Positions 49,501 to 62,300 are shown, numbered from the stretch's first letter. The stretch is 64,000 nucleotides of DNA from Baylisascaris procyonis (GCA_037389465.1 JAZARR010000059.1:7401001-7465000), one strand, 5' to 3'. The notes: generated by a model from the sequence alone, not told the origin. Made by a program: numbers and translations.

Positions 49501-52500
49501 CCACCCCTTAGTGCATGTACCCTTAAAGATAGGATGCACAAATGGTTGGAGGAGAATCCGTCATCGCCGCTCACCCCTGACGAGAGCATGGTTGAGCAAC
49601 TCGAGAGAAGGGTACCTTCATTATGCTTTTGTGTAATGCGTAAGCTCAGGTCATATATTGGAGGGCACGGATCTGGATTCAAAGTTTAGTTGATTACTGT
49701 GGACGAGCATCGCACTTTGAACCACAATAATAGTTTCAAAGTGATGTCGCTTCTTGACCTGTAGGAAAAAGGATTTCCATTTGAATTTGGGCTTATGAGA
49801 TATATGAGCTAATTAACCGATAACTGCTATATATTTATTTCATTTAACTGTCCTATCTAATTTTTCGTTTTCTTTGTTACTCGTCTTCAGTTTAGATCAT
49901 GAGTGTGGCCATTTCGGTGCGAAACTTTATTCTCGCATATTCCATTGATTAGCAAACGAATCGTAGATGTGCCTTGCGTCATCGGAAGGGAGGGTTATGC
50001 TCATCTGCGTGCATCTACAGTGAAAATTTCTATCTTATTGCGTGTTTTCTTGAGACATAACATCATCACGCGCATTCTATCTGATTCTCTATCTCACCAT
50101 CTTCTCCCATACAGAGTGTGACATTGGTTTTTGCTTGCATGTGCATCGAAGGTGCGTTTTGCTTTTTCCCATTTTCCTGCTTTTTTATGCCGTTTGTCTC
50201 TTCAGTTTCAAATTCGATGTTTCAAATCCTTTCTTCGACCCTAATAGCCCCATTTTTTTACACTTTGCATGTTTGTTGGTATATCGCTATCTTATCAAAG
50301 GCAAAACAGCCAATGCAAATATTGCATAAATAGTATAAGAAAACTTATGAGTGTGGAAATAGAAAATTTGACATTACCTTTTTTTGAAGAGTGATCGGAT
50401 ATGAAGCATTAATTTACTCTATTGAAGGTCGATGAAGACTTGGATATTACGGAACGCAGAGCAGACGATGAATTTATTGAAATCGAAGCCGAGCTGCTAC
50501 CTGCCAAGTCGCTATTCAAACGGCCAGGTGTTGCTGCTGCACTTCTAAACCGGCGATACGTACGCACTAGAGAGGATACCACTAGTCGGTTTCTTCATCT
50601 TTCGTTACTATTTTGGCTTTCGAGAATAGATTTTGCGTAGTAACCACGAGCATATACGGGCAGTCTTCCTTATATTCTGCAGTTGGGGGAGGGGGGGTCT
50701 AACTATGTAAACACTTCGGATATCCATTCGTCAGTTCTGAAGAAAATAAGAAAACGTTGAGGAAGCAGAAGACATAGGAAGCACTGAAGATCACACAGGT
50801 CAAATAATTCCAAGATTGCAAAAAAAAGCCTACAATATCTTACCGAGAATAATTGCGCTACTATTCTAGATCTCATCTTGCCCAAAAATATTCTCTTCAC
50901 CACCTGAAAACACCTTTCCAATGTGAAGGGACCTACATTAAGCGTGCTCAGGTGAATGGAATATTGCTACTTTCAGTTGCAGAACATATGTTTTTCGGTG
51001 CGAAACTTACACTAAAGTGCTTCAATATAAACCTTTTCCCTTAGGAAGGTGATTTCAAATAGTGACGTTTTAAAGTTTTCAATTGATGACCATTTTTAGC
51101 CAACGACCCACAGGATATATCCACGCAAAATTTGTGCTTTAGGTAGCTGCACGAAGGTTTGTTTCAAAGAACGAGAGGAAAGAGCAGGTTATATATGTCC
51201 TGGAATCTAGGTGAATCAATTACTTCCTCATCTCGTTGGGCTACTGAATTCTTTCTTTGAAAAGTTTTGACTTGTGAACAATTTGTTAGCCAATTGGTAC
51301 CTTGCATTGTGCGTTAGCAGTGTAACGAAATCGAAGTGCAGCAATCGGAAAAGCGTTGAATAACTTTGATTTGAAAAAACAGTAACATATAATCGTTCAT
51401 AACTGCACGGTTTTTGTTGTGTTATTGTTTAGTTTGTCATATAATCTGAAGTAATATTTCCAGTGGATCATTTGGGTGAATTTATATACCAAATATGTTG
51501 TGAGGAAATGCAATCTTTAATCCATGCGGATGATGCCGAGAACTCGGAGCCCTTCAGCGTGAACTCACTGGAACGGCCGACACCGATCGCTGTTCAACGG
51601 CCTGAACATTTTTACGTTTACGTAAGTTTTAACCTCACGTTACCAGGAATCCTTGTTTAGTCCACTTCCCAATCCAATTTACAGCAGTGCAGAATAGGCT
51701 GGGAGTGGAGAAAGGGAACTTGTAGCGCAAAATAAGCGATGAGCATTTGAGCCGCCTGTTGGAAAGCAGGTGCTTCGCCGGCGAAGGAAGATTGAAACAT
51801 TTGAAGCAGTTCAGGTGGCACACAAGGTTTATTATCACTTAGCGTGAAACTGTTGCGCACAAAATCCCAGCTAAAGGTGTTTATATTGAAAGTCGCCTCA
51901 TCATTTATCAAAAATTGGCATGGAGGAAACTTGTGCAAAATTATTTCTTTGTGAGTTTGGTCAGTATTGTATGAAGTAGAAAGAATTGACGAGTCAATTT
52001 CACTTATTCAACAGCATAACGTTCTGAGCAAAAATAGGTATCCACAGCGCTATTTCAACGCCGTATAATATTATGTCTATAAGCCTTTTGAATTTTTAAA
52101 TTACTAAGATTGTCAAATGTTATATGATTGTTCGAATCAATCTTTTGGAGTTTAAAAGTGACTTATTCTTGCAAAGTTGCACGCTTGCTTTGGGATATGG
52201 CCGTGAGGAATTTTATTTGCTGTCAAGGCCTCTTCTCCCTTGCCCGCCTTTTTAAGCTGGAATCTTACGGAGGGACCTGGCAAATCACGATTTTTAGTTT
52301 GTCCATAAGGAAGCCGATGTGGTTTTCTACGTTTTCCTTTTTTTTGCAGCTCCAGGTCATTATAGCATTCTCTCATGTTTACAGAACTTATGATTTTCAA
52401 AAGCGAGCATATTTCAAGCCAGAGTTTTAAGAAAAGGATGTGTTTCTAAAAATTTTTCTTTCTTTCGCTGTTTAGTTTCAATCTGTTTATGGGTGGTAAT

Positions 52501-52803
52501 TCTCAAGCTAATGAAAGGGAACCGTATTTGGGGGGTTAACGGTTGGTAATTTCGAAGATGAGCATTTATTTTGGGCACCATTTAAATAGGAATATTTAAT
52601 GGGTACAAGGGAATGGTAAATGCTTCTAGAGTCGTTTTGGCGGGCGAAGCGTCAATAAAATTTTCGGCAACGAGAGCGTACTATCGGCATTACATACACA
52701 ACGTCGAGGTGACCACCTAATGATTTTCTTCGACATAGCGCCACTCGATATGCACAGCAAGTCGGTGCTCGAGGAGATTGTCTACGACGACTATCTAAAG
52801 TAG
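43592..52803 (+). CDS. RING1: RING1/RNF2 Polycomb E3 ubiquitin ligase, complete (11 exons)
   Basis: Exons: 43592-43663, 44725-44847, 45629-45769, 46158-46320, 46513-46630, 46871-46935, 48079-48147, 49277-49611, 50428-50584, 51464-51621 and 52630-52803. All phases agree and give 524 residues. Family knowledge: RING1/RNF2 is the catalytic subunit of PRC1 that ubiquitinates histone H2A. Seen: [10 protein letters not shown] then [10 protein letters not shown], matching the conserved lead-in of RING1B. The C3HC4 RING has ligands C51, C54, C67, H69, C72, C75, C87 and C90 with exactly the family spacing, followed by [20 protein letters not shown] basic Gln-rich helix follows ([16 protein letters not shown]), then an acidic and Ser/Thr-rich linker (exons 5-8). 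A C-terminal RAWUL-type ubiquitin-like domain comes last ([41 protein letters not shown]) with a short extra tail. The linker is longer than in vertebrates. The start is the first ATG of an exon that joins the conserved block in phase. Confidence 0.93.
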
Positions 52804-55800
52804 TTTTGAGTTCTTTTAGCGCATCCAATTTCTCCCTTCGCACATGCTGCATAGGTGATATTCTAATAGGGTTTTTAAAGAGGAGACTGGCTGGTTAGCA
52901 TTGTGCATTCCCACTTTGAATCCCCTCCCCCTCCCCCGTCTGCAATCGCACGTGGAGTGGAATTAATCGAGGCAACTATCTTTATGCATTTGGGTGTCTA
53001 GAGGATATCACGATGAGGAATAACAAATTCATCTAGGTAATTATGTGCCGTATTGCGTTCCTTATTGTCCGTCGCTCCTTTAAACACTCCATTTCGAGAT
53101 TTACGAGGAACAAATGAGTTTTTTCCGTTAAATATCCATTTGAATTGTTGTGTAAAGTTCAACTATTAAGAAATCGCGTGCACTTGATGCTGTGTGGTGT
53201 AGTATTACAACGCTGAGCACATTTCTACGTCGAACAAATGTTGCATCAAAAGGGCTGCCATCGTTTTTATTCTTATATTTTTGTTACTTTTCATTCGCTT
53301 GCTTAATGTAGTGATAATATCACTGTTTTTTTTTTTAATATTGCGCAAGAGTGTCACAGCCAGTAATAGTTGTTTACTATGATAGATAATGCAAGCGCAA
53401 GAACACAAAGTGTTAATGGCTTGCTCCACGTTTGTTTCTTTATGTGTGCTTGTGTGCGTGCTTTGCTTCATTTCATTAGTCCGCAGGTTGCGGAATTTAC
53501 ACGCATTGTTTTCATGCTGATCAGTTACCCGCTAGGGTGTTTATTCTTTAAAAGTTGGTTTCTGCCTTTGTTGGATATTATTAACGCGTTATGCTGAGCA
53601 CATCTCTTCGTTAGTTTGAAGTCGAGTGAAACTGTTCTCAGCTGTTGTTGCTACTCTCTGGTAGAGGTTTCCCCGAATGCAGCGATTGTCACTTCTCTTA
53701 GTTTTTTCCAGCGCACTGCACGCAAGAGGCCGCTGCAATTGACAGTGATTGCTGATTAAGCCGAATGGTCCCAAAATTGGTAAGAACGCGTCAACTGATT
53801 TTCAGTGGCGTGCAAAGAGTGGCGATGTTAAGGTGTGCTGGGCCATTATGGGCCAGTAAAATGATTTAAGTGATGTGCATCGACGGGATACAACATTTTG
53901 CGATAGTTAGCACAGAACGTCCTGAGTTAGGTATTGTTTGTTTGGCTGCAGAGAACAACGCACAATGAGGGAAGCTAAAAAGAGTTGCAATACTTGTCTT
54001 ATCCAAAAATTAAATGAAATGATAGCGTGAGCAAAGTCCAAAAAATTTTAAGCCTTCACCAGGCTCTACCATTACGGGTTGCCAAACACAGTGACGCATA
54101 GCAGCATGTGTTTGTAACAATAAAATTTTTAGGTTTTTGTCAGCAACATGGATGTTGTGTTTGCATCCTTAAGCTGGTAGAGGTGACGAAACTGATAGCT
54201 TTGGGAAATTTGAATTCGTTGAATCGTTTGGCAAGTTTCTCTGCCTATCTCTCCAAAATGTTCGCGTAGACTCACTGCCACCGGTTTTGAATATAGAGAC
54301 GTTGAAAATGCTGTCTTGAAAATCATGGTTCTGTCATATACCGATTTGAACGGTGTACTTGTTGTTTAAAAATAACTGCGCGAATGATTTTGTTGCACAT
54401 TCAGGTGTTCTGTAGGGAAGTAGGCTCTTGTGTTTTGTGCTCTAGGATATTGCCCAACATGCTTGAATTTGTTTGTCAATTTTTGCTTCTCGCTGTTTTG
54501 TCTATAGTTTTTCTTTTGCCGCAGTCAACTTCAGCCCTAGTTGGATGCTCAAGGCTGCCGAGAAATGATTCGCTTATTTTCCTTTCTGTAGGGAAACGTT
54601 TCATCAGTGGGCGTTTCCATGTATCTGATTTCCACACTAGTGGTCTAGTAATATCGGCAGACGGATTGTTATGATTAATTCAACCTGCAGTGGTTTTATT
54701 CGAGTTCTGATTTAAATATGTTGTGGCAAGAGACTTTGTGGGTTTTTCTCGTGTGCGCTTTCCTCATCTGTTTTCAGTGCTCAAAGTCGTTTCAGTCAAT
54801 GATATTATTTCATCCTCATTAATCACTCAAATTTTTTTATTCGTTTGTTCCGACGTTTTTTTTAATATAATTCTTCAGTATTAATTTTTTTTTTTTAGTT
54901 TTATTGATGCTGTTGTTTGTTTTATTTGTTTATTTAATCGCAACGGTGGGAAAGGGTGCTTTTTCAATATCCTTCTCCTATTTAACAATAGCGGCATTTC
55001 TACTTCGATTTAGCAGCAAAGACCTAATGAAAACCCACCCTTAAATAAGCACCCAAACTCAGTTGTTCCACAATGGACGCCTCCTAGAAACCATTTGTGA
55101 CATGTTACTGTTTATGTTTTCAATATCTTTGTGATACGCCTTAATCAATCAGTTTTTCCCCGTTTTACTATTTACTGAATGATATTGAAAGATGAGATAT
55201 TAAATATTGTATTCTGAGATATTGTACTTTTCAAGGAGATATGTGCTCGTGTTTGTTAATGTCACAGTTTCATAAGTTTTAAACAGCAGTTGTTAATATA
55301 CGTTTTTATCCGTTACAGAAGAGGCACGTAAATAAAATGATGTTGGATGGAAAACTGGAAATAAAGTGTTGGTTGCAGAATCGATGAGTCTTGGACATTA
55401 TGCGAATCTTGTTGCTGAGGACACTTTCATCTATCGATAGAGACTCTCCAACAAACGAAAAATGCATGAATTTTTTTTTCCGCTAGCTTTGGGATTCGGA
55501 CTCCAATTGGTCACAGTTGTGTGTCGGGAAATTCACTCATTGTCATGTCGCGCAGCCCTACGCACACAATTATTTTTCCTTCTCATTTTCCCCATATACA
55601 ACTCGCACAGTTCTCCATCTTCCTTCGAAGTAGGGTGTCCTTCAGGACTTCTAGTTTTTTGGTGTACAGGAGCCGTCTCACGCTGCCTATAATGAACCTG
55701 TTCCCATATCATTGGACTGACATCTCTGAACTTTTGTGGTGACTGTCATTCCTTTAATTATTGATTGTAACGTCCCACAATGGGAAACATGGAATATGTG

Positions 55801-57088
55801 GATGTGGACAGCAAGGAAGAGCACGACGTTCGCAAAGCTTCAATTCAGGCGAAGAGGCCACGAAATTGCTCTTGTTCTGCGTCTTAGAAACAGTGAGGGG
55901 ATACTATCCGGTGTGAAAGAAACCTCGTTGCTGAGCTTATGAATGTAGTTGAAAACTGAACCGACACTAGAATCACCAAAATTCAAATGCTGCAAAAAAA
56001 CGTATAAGGAGGTACTGCAGCACATCGTTGTTTTCTATAGAATATTTGAAAAATAGTCTGCAAGCATTTTTCTACTAGCCAACTCTCAATACCCGATCAG
56101 TCACTGCGGTCAGTCTTACGTGATGTACCGTCTAGTGGGCTCATAACTTACTGCTGAACATTAGCGTTTCTGCCATATAGCACAGGTCAGTTTTTCGTGG
56201 TTTCTTGCAGGTTTTACGCAATGAACTTGGTAATGCTTCGACCAGTGATGTCATCGCACCAGAAAGTGGCATACTTTTAGTACCATATTTCTGCTTATAC
56301 CAGGGATAGCACAATATCGTGCCAAATTTAAATTTGTGAGTAGAATTTGAGTACAACACAGCTCGATTTTCGGAGGAAGATATTGTCTCTCTATTCATAA
56401 GTTTTTTTTTAATCTTTAAAATTGTGTCTAAGCGATCGTTTTCTCTCTTATCGTTTCAATTTGCATACCATCATTGTTTATGTGGAATTATTTCATATTA
56501 CGTCTTCTTAATGGAAGCAATTGAATTCCTTGAGGGGCGGCGTTTAATGGGGGATTTCTAGAAAACACAGATCGAATTTGCCCATTTTCCATTTCTTCAG
56601 CGCACTTTCCTCTTTTCAGTTTCGTATTGCCATTGGTGTCACGTTTATTCAAAATGAGTGGCCCTCAAAATGCACAGCAAGATGGTAGATTTGGTGGCCG
56701 TTGCTAATGTCTCTGTCACCCCTGAGTAGGAAAAGCCGAGGAAGCATTTAAACTGTTTAGCTACTGACTTATAGAGCATTTCTAAAAATCGACAAAGATG
56801 CAAATAGATCATTGCGTAGAATAGCATGTGCTTTAAAAGTAGGAGGACTTCTCTTTCCCCCCTTCCCCCTCCTATTCCTTTAAAGAAGGCATGCTATTAG
56901 CATAAGCATTTGCTTATGCGGCTGATATGCATACTGTTCGAAAAAATAGTGTTTCGAGGTTTTATCCGATCGCCCTGTTTCTAACGTCGCTTTCTCATTC
57001 TACGGTGCATTCCCGAAATGTTATATTTCATGTTTATACGATAATTTGCTCGATTGCATCCTATTGAGGATCAAAAGGAACTGGTTTC
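52804..57088. other. 4.3 kb stretch without a recognised gene
   Basis: AT-rich with T-runs (for example 53325-53340 and 54888-54898). Frames that look partly protein-like but that I cannot place: 54129-54326 (-), 55840-56025 (-, with a good TTTTTTTGCAG acceptor before HLNFGDSSVGSVFNYIHKL), 56141-56398 (-, ending at a GTAAGT donor or a TGA) and a 35-codon plus-strand frame starting at 55780. The two minus-strand frames at 55.8-56.4 kb do not join in phase, so I do not model a gene. Confidence 0.45.
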
Positions 57089-57117
57089 TTGATTGTTTTT
57101 GATCCCGAACTTCGATA

Positions 57118-57186
57118 TATTGTTATTTTTGTAAACTTACTATTGTTATTTTTGTATACTTACTATTGTTGTTTTTGTATACTTAC
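57118..57186. repeat. Three tandem copies of a 23-bp unit
   Basis: Units at 57118-57140, 57141-57163 and 57164-57186 differ by one or two bases each. Each begins TATTGTT and ends ACTTAC. Confidence 0.92.
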
Positions 57187-57301
57187 ACTTACTCTCTGTT
57201 CTCTTTCCATTTACGTCACGAAAAACTTTAGAGAACGGAAAATACAGTATGAATATAAAGTACAGTATTGTATCTTATGGCCCAATATACTTGGTACACT
57301 A

Positions 57302-57360
57302 GTAGCAAATCTAAAGCCGCAAGTGCACTATAGGTGTATTTGCGACTTTAGATTTGCTAC
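57302..57360 (+). repeat. 59-base near-perfect hairpin (27-bp arms, 5-base loop)
   Basis: The outer 15 bp are perfect: GTAGCAAATCTAAAG at 57302-57316 and its complement at 57346-57360. The arms continue inward to 27 bp, with one C/A mismatch and two positions that are G-U pairs in plus-strand RNA. The loop is TATAG (57329-57333). It could be a small palindromic transposon remnant or a structured RNA; the loop is short for a microRNA precursor. Confidence 0.85.
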
Positions 57361-57927
57361 AATCCTCCATCAATGGATTTGTTTTACTTGCAACCTAACT
57401 TCAGTTTCTATATTAGTATTTCGGCTTGAGAATGTTTTAGTGAGTTTCAAATGTTATTCATATTGCTTTGATAGGTCTAGTATTAAACACAGATCAAATA
57501 AATATTGCTCTACGTGTTACCACTGTACGCTCGAGGCGGTTAACATCTACAATGAGGTTTATCGATTACCAGTTATCATCACATTTGTTTATGGTGCGCT
57601 TATGTCGACCATGTGCCCCACTATGCATTAACTTTTATCCTTTTGTGCACTGTATTTCTAGGTTTATAGATAAATTATACATGTACCTTATTTTAGATAG
57701 TGGTTCCTCTATTATACCATTCTTAAGCTTTGATTTTCCTTTATTATTTCAAACTGTGGTGATGAGGTTAGTGCTATCGCTTACAACTTTTATATTCACT
57801 ACAATTTTCTTATTTTATATTTTTCATTCATTCAATAAAAGTTACTTTTCCATTCCTTTCCAATTTTTCTACTATTAGTTCAGCTGTCTATATAGATTCT
57901 CATACTAACAGGGTTATGCGTATTGCT

Positions 57928-57992
57928 CTGACGATGGCCCGCGCATAACTCAGGTGCACACGTTAACGGATAAGGGCCGAAATGTGTTCATC
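57928..57992 (+). ncRNA. Degenerate hammerhead-ribozyme-like core
   Basis: CTGACGA (57928-57934) matches the conserved CUGANGA. GGCCC at 57936-57940 can pair with GGGCC at 57974-57978 as stem II, and GAAA follows directly (57979-57982). Then ATG-TGTT-CAT could form a 3-bp stem III ending in a UC cleavage site at 57992. Against it: an extra T lies between CTGACGA and stem II, and I find no convincing stem I in the flanks. It may be a decayed or chance match. Hammerheads are known in Penelope-like elements and retrozymes, which would suit the repeat-like surroundings. Confidence 0.25.
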
Positions 57993-58430
57993 TTTTGTTC
58001 TCATAGGTAATCTATTCGCGTCTTACTTGCATTCTTAACATCTCTTAACAGTCATCTATTGCGTCTCTGCTCATGCCCACTGATTTCTGCTTTTGCCTTT
58101 AAAAAATCGTTCTTTCTTTTCATTTCTTAATTTCATTTTCCCGGAGAAATATATTCATCTGGCTCTATACTGTTGTGCTCACAAATGACTTTAGGTCAGT
58201 ACTGTCTCAATATAATGCTTTTGCCGTTTTTTGATATATGGATCATATTTCCTTTATGAAACTTTCAAAAAAAGTAGTACACTCGGTTTTTGAAAATATA
58301 CAGTAAGTACGATATAACACCACTTTTGGGATAGGACTGCAAGTACAGTATGACACGCAAAATTTTTCTACAATCATATCATTATCCAGAACATTGATGA
58401 AATGCCGTTCGACCACCCGGCTAATTCCGC

Positions 58431-58794
58431 TCAAGCCACAGGAAATGTTTTTTGCTGCATGGCGCCGAAGACGTTCTGAAAGTCGCCTCGCGTTGGCTGT
58501 TTTTTCTTTGCTGCACACCCGTCAGTAACATTACCCACAAAGCTTAGAAAACGGGTATATATCTCGTTTATCTCCTGCGAGTCTTCCAGACATTCATTCC
58601 AGTTGTACAGGGCCAGCATGATGTTAGCCAATTCCCAGTCACACTCTGTAAAATTTTTTCTATTCCCCCATACGGTTTTCAGTTAGAAAGTTAATTTCAA
58701 AACTGAGGCCTGCGTTATCAATAGTCAAGAAGTTCTTATCTATGGAATCATTGCGAACGAAATATATGTCATTTGCAGTTTCCATGTTCGGCAT
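58431..58794 (-). CDS. Small unrecognised gene candidate (2 exons, possible 28-base intron)
   Basis: On the minus strand, ATG at 58794 opens a protein-like frame (MPNMETANDIYFVRNDSIDK, then LTIDNAGLSFEINFLTEN). If 58646-58673 (GTATGG...TTTTACAG) is spliced out, it continues in phase into 58645-58431 (CDWELANIMLALYNWNECLE, then SQEINEIYTRFLSFVG) and ends at TGA, giving 111 residues. Without splicing, the first frame stops after 44 residues. I do not recognise the family; it is predicted mostly helical and acidic. It lies 0.5 kb beyond the end of IFT20 on the same strand, so a shared transcript is possible. A GTAATG donor inside the second exon would offer another structure. Confidence 0.45.
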
Positions 58795-59319
58795 TTAAAG
58801 TGAATCTCCTTACATGGCTGTGGTTCATGGATTGATGTAGTTGTGAGTGCCTTTGTAAAAGAAAAATGCGAAACGATTTGTTAAGGAGAAGGTGGAGGAA
58901 TGGACAACAGAAGGGTTAGGCGCAAGCCTGGGTTCGGCTCGAGTGAACGCCGAATAAGGCGGAACGTATCTGTGAAACGCGTTTTAGATGAATCGCAGCA
59001 GTTTTTAATGCAGTGGATGCGGACAAACGCTTTTGTAGGCTGCGTTTTGCTTCATGTCGGATAACATAGAAATTTTCAGTTTTCATTTGCGATTTGTTTG
59101 CTGTTCATTTATTTTCTTTAGCGTGGTTATGGAAAAAAAGCGTTGTTATATGACTTTGGCTCCAATGAGAGAAATACAGTATCGAAGAGGATGTACAAAG
59201 AGCTAAAAGAAATTGTCGATGTCGCTAGAGAGGGAGGGTAGAGGAGCAAAACCTCATTTTCTTGCGGAGGAAGTGACAAAGAACTTCCCGTAAAGGTAGT
59301 GATCACCGAAAGATTTGCT

Positions 59320-62300
59320 TCATGTCGGGGAGAGAAATTTCTGCAAATAATCCTTCTGTTCATTTTCCTCCTTTTGTGCAGCTTCGTACTCGACGCGTAA
59401 ACGCTCCAACTCGACGCGACGTTCGCGTATCAAGATCTGCAATTAGCGTATTTCTCCCGAAAAGAATCAAAAACGATATTTACTCTAGAAAAACATTTTA
59501 ACGAAATGTGGGTTTTCCTTTTATCATGTTTTGCTGCAAAGTTTTGCTTCGGAAATAATGCTTGTCTGCTCAGCCGTTGTGCTCTTGTTTTGTAGTGTGA
59601 ATTACGCGGCGTTGCACTCGTTGAGAATAAATCGCTAAACAGCGGCCCTCTTACGTCTTCATGCTGTTCAAATTTCTTCATTCTTCCTTCTCTTTGCTTG
59701 AAAGGATAATTTTCGAAAATTCGCTTGGTTGATCGCTGTCTCTTAGCGATTTATCTCGCTGCGCCTTTTATAGCTTTATAAATTATATTACGTAGTATGC
59801 ATTATTATTTTTAAAGAATAGCCATGAAATTTATATCTTGTGTGTGCTAAGAAACGTTTGTGAATTCTGAAAGCTTTCACATCACAAATCGCAGCAACAT
59901 CGTTCTGAGTAGTGGTGACAACGCTAACGATAATAGTGCTAATAAGTCTGCTGGTCGTACAAGCTTTATAAATGTATTCGCTGAGGCGATTAAGTGAGTC
60001 AGTAAGTAACACCTGAGGTTCCCGAGTTAAGAAGTCGGAGTCACACGAGCTCGGAAGCTCCGACATAGAAGCGAAGCCGTAGGAGTTCGAAACACCGAAA
60101 GGAGGGTGAGGGGGGAGGGTAAGGTATTAAGTCTCAGAGGCTGCAAAGCAACATTAACAAAACACTCATTTCAGAAAAGAATACAACCGCTCTGGGCGAG
60201 ATGTTTTCAAAGTTGCACATTTTGCAATGCACATACAAATTCAAGGTTTTCGCTGTCTTCCAAGAACAGTCAATTCATTTAGCAAGTTGTTGTTTCGTCA
60301 AAAGATCTGTTTTGCGGCATCCCCTTAAATAATGCTTACGACGATTGATGGAAGTTGTAGGTTCTTGAAGAAGTGGAGATATTTTCGAGTGGTAAATGTG
60401 GGTAGTTTTTCAAACTGCGTCTGCAGGAGTCTTCTTTACTCGGGTCTGATACGGGTTTCCAAAAATAAATTTTGTCGCGCGAGTTCAGTTTCCAAATTAT
60501 GACTCTTCAAGGTATTTTGCAGGTACGGTTAGAAAAACTCATCCGCACTTCCATTTCTGATAGCTGTGGGAATGGATCTAGCTAGAATTTTATTCAACTT
60601 TAGTGGGCATTGCATAAGTGAACGAAATTTGATGGGCAGGGTTGAAAGCACTGCAAAGGAACACACGTATGCCGCCTGCAAACGGCACTTCTAAACGTCA
60701 AGAAAGCGTAGCATAATGAATAATTCACCTGAAGTTGTTGTGCATCTGCGATTTTTTGTTTGTCAGCCGTTTTCAAAGCGTTCCGGGAAGACATTGCACG
60801 AAGTTTCTCACTGTCGACCATTTTTGCGAACTGAAAACTATTACGAGCGTTATGGCGTACACCATCTTATCATTAAGAGTTTCTAACAGCTACAGAATAT
60901 CGTAACAATGGTTTAAAAATAGCTGAGATTGATCATCTCCCAGCTGGGATGGGTCAAGCAGGACAAAGTTTGAGTCCGGCTTGTTGTTGCTGGCTTGAGG
61001 AAAATTATGTGAAAGAGAAAGGGTGAAAGGAAAAGTCAAAGAAAAAATTTAGTGGATGATGAGGCGGTGAACTGGTTCCTACTTGACAGTTGAAGTCTCA
61101 ATCTTTTCCGCCACGGTAATTTATAATATTCTTTGTCTGTCGAAAGAAATTGCTGCTTCTCTCTGTTTCTTTCATCGAAATTCTCACTGTTTGATGCCCA
61201 TTCTGATACCATATGCGAAAAACTGCAACTTGATCTAGATTGTGGAATCTTGGAGGGATCCACCTATCGTTGGGTGTAAGATAAAGCAAAATTTCATGGT
61301 TTTGCAAAACGGCCTTATTTAGTTGGGTTCGGGGCGATTAATCCAAGGTGGGTTTGCTTGTGTGCATGACGCATGGATTAAGAATTATGACCATTCAGAA
61401 CTTTTCTACGGACAACCTCCTCTCTGCGTCATCAGCTGATGCCACAGCTGCTATCTTCCCTCCATAGTTGTGGATTTGATTATTCGCAAATTTCCTATTA
61501 CGATTTTTTAGAATTTTGTCACACGTAAGCAAATAATTTTATCATTAGATGTCAAACTTTACAAAAGTGCTACAATGTTTTGTGCCAAGCATTCTACGGG
61601 TCTTTGGACGGACTAGCATATAGCGCATGTACCCTCTGTAGGACTGTCAGCTCTTCCAAGAAGTATTTTGCAACTCTGTTTCTCTGATATTAAAACGTTC
61701 AGTAAAGCTTAATTTTTTCATTTAGAGAACATACGCATTAAAACAAGGCTTGCATTGAGGTGTGAAATACTTCTAACAGTTCCTGATGCAGTAAGGTCTC
61801 TTATATCGCAAAGCTTTTGTCACCTACCGATTTTCTATGTCTGTATCACATATAACTGTTCTTTGAACTTTAAAAACACTGCAACTGCATAAATTCTGTG
61901 CTTTGATTGCATGTGTGCTGTATTGCTTCTCTTTCCCTCTTTGAGTATTATCCCACGTAGTTGATGCTGGTGTAATAAACTTGTAAAATAAGCCGTTGCA
62001 GTACAATACACAGTTTAACTTTTATCGTCGGAAATTTGATCTAATAGTATTGTGTCAAAATTTGGAGGCGTCGAGTTTTTATTCGTGGTTTTCGGAGCGG
62101 CTCTGCCAGTCTATTTTCAGCGATTTTCAGCGAATATGAAGACGGAGTTATAAGTCTGCATAACTGGGGAAGCGGAAGGAGGAGTGAACTCCTCTACATC
62201 TTGGTTGGGTCTATGAAGTAGTTTTCTGAGGATCAGACAGTTCTGAGGTCGTGAAATGTCGGGGTTTTCTCTCTTCATATTTGCTGGTGCTCATTCTAAA

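Larger units (their letters stand above)
57089..57631 (+). other. Unexplained 180-codon open frame spanning repeats
   Basis: An unbroken plus-strand frame runs through a 23-bp tandem repeat and a long hairpin. A second frame (57468-57878, 136 codons) overlaps it. The translation is Cys-, Tyr- and Ile-rich and hydrophobic at the N-terminus, with no recognised motif. Because it reads straight through repeats, it more likely marks a repetitive element than a cellular protein. Confidence 0.2.

Noticed and set aside
52340..52430. Alternative last exon of RING1 after a TTTTTTTTGCAG ([17 protein letters not shown])
   Set aside because: The exon at 52630 also joins in phase and continues the RAWUL domain; this one does not resemble it. 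It could still be an alternative isoform.
61036..61307. Overlapping minus-strand frames inside IFT20 intron 2
   Set aside because: Two competing frames, no supported splice sites, and the IFT20 exons join in phase without it.
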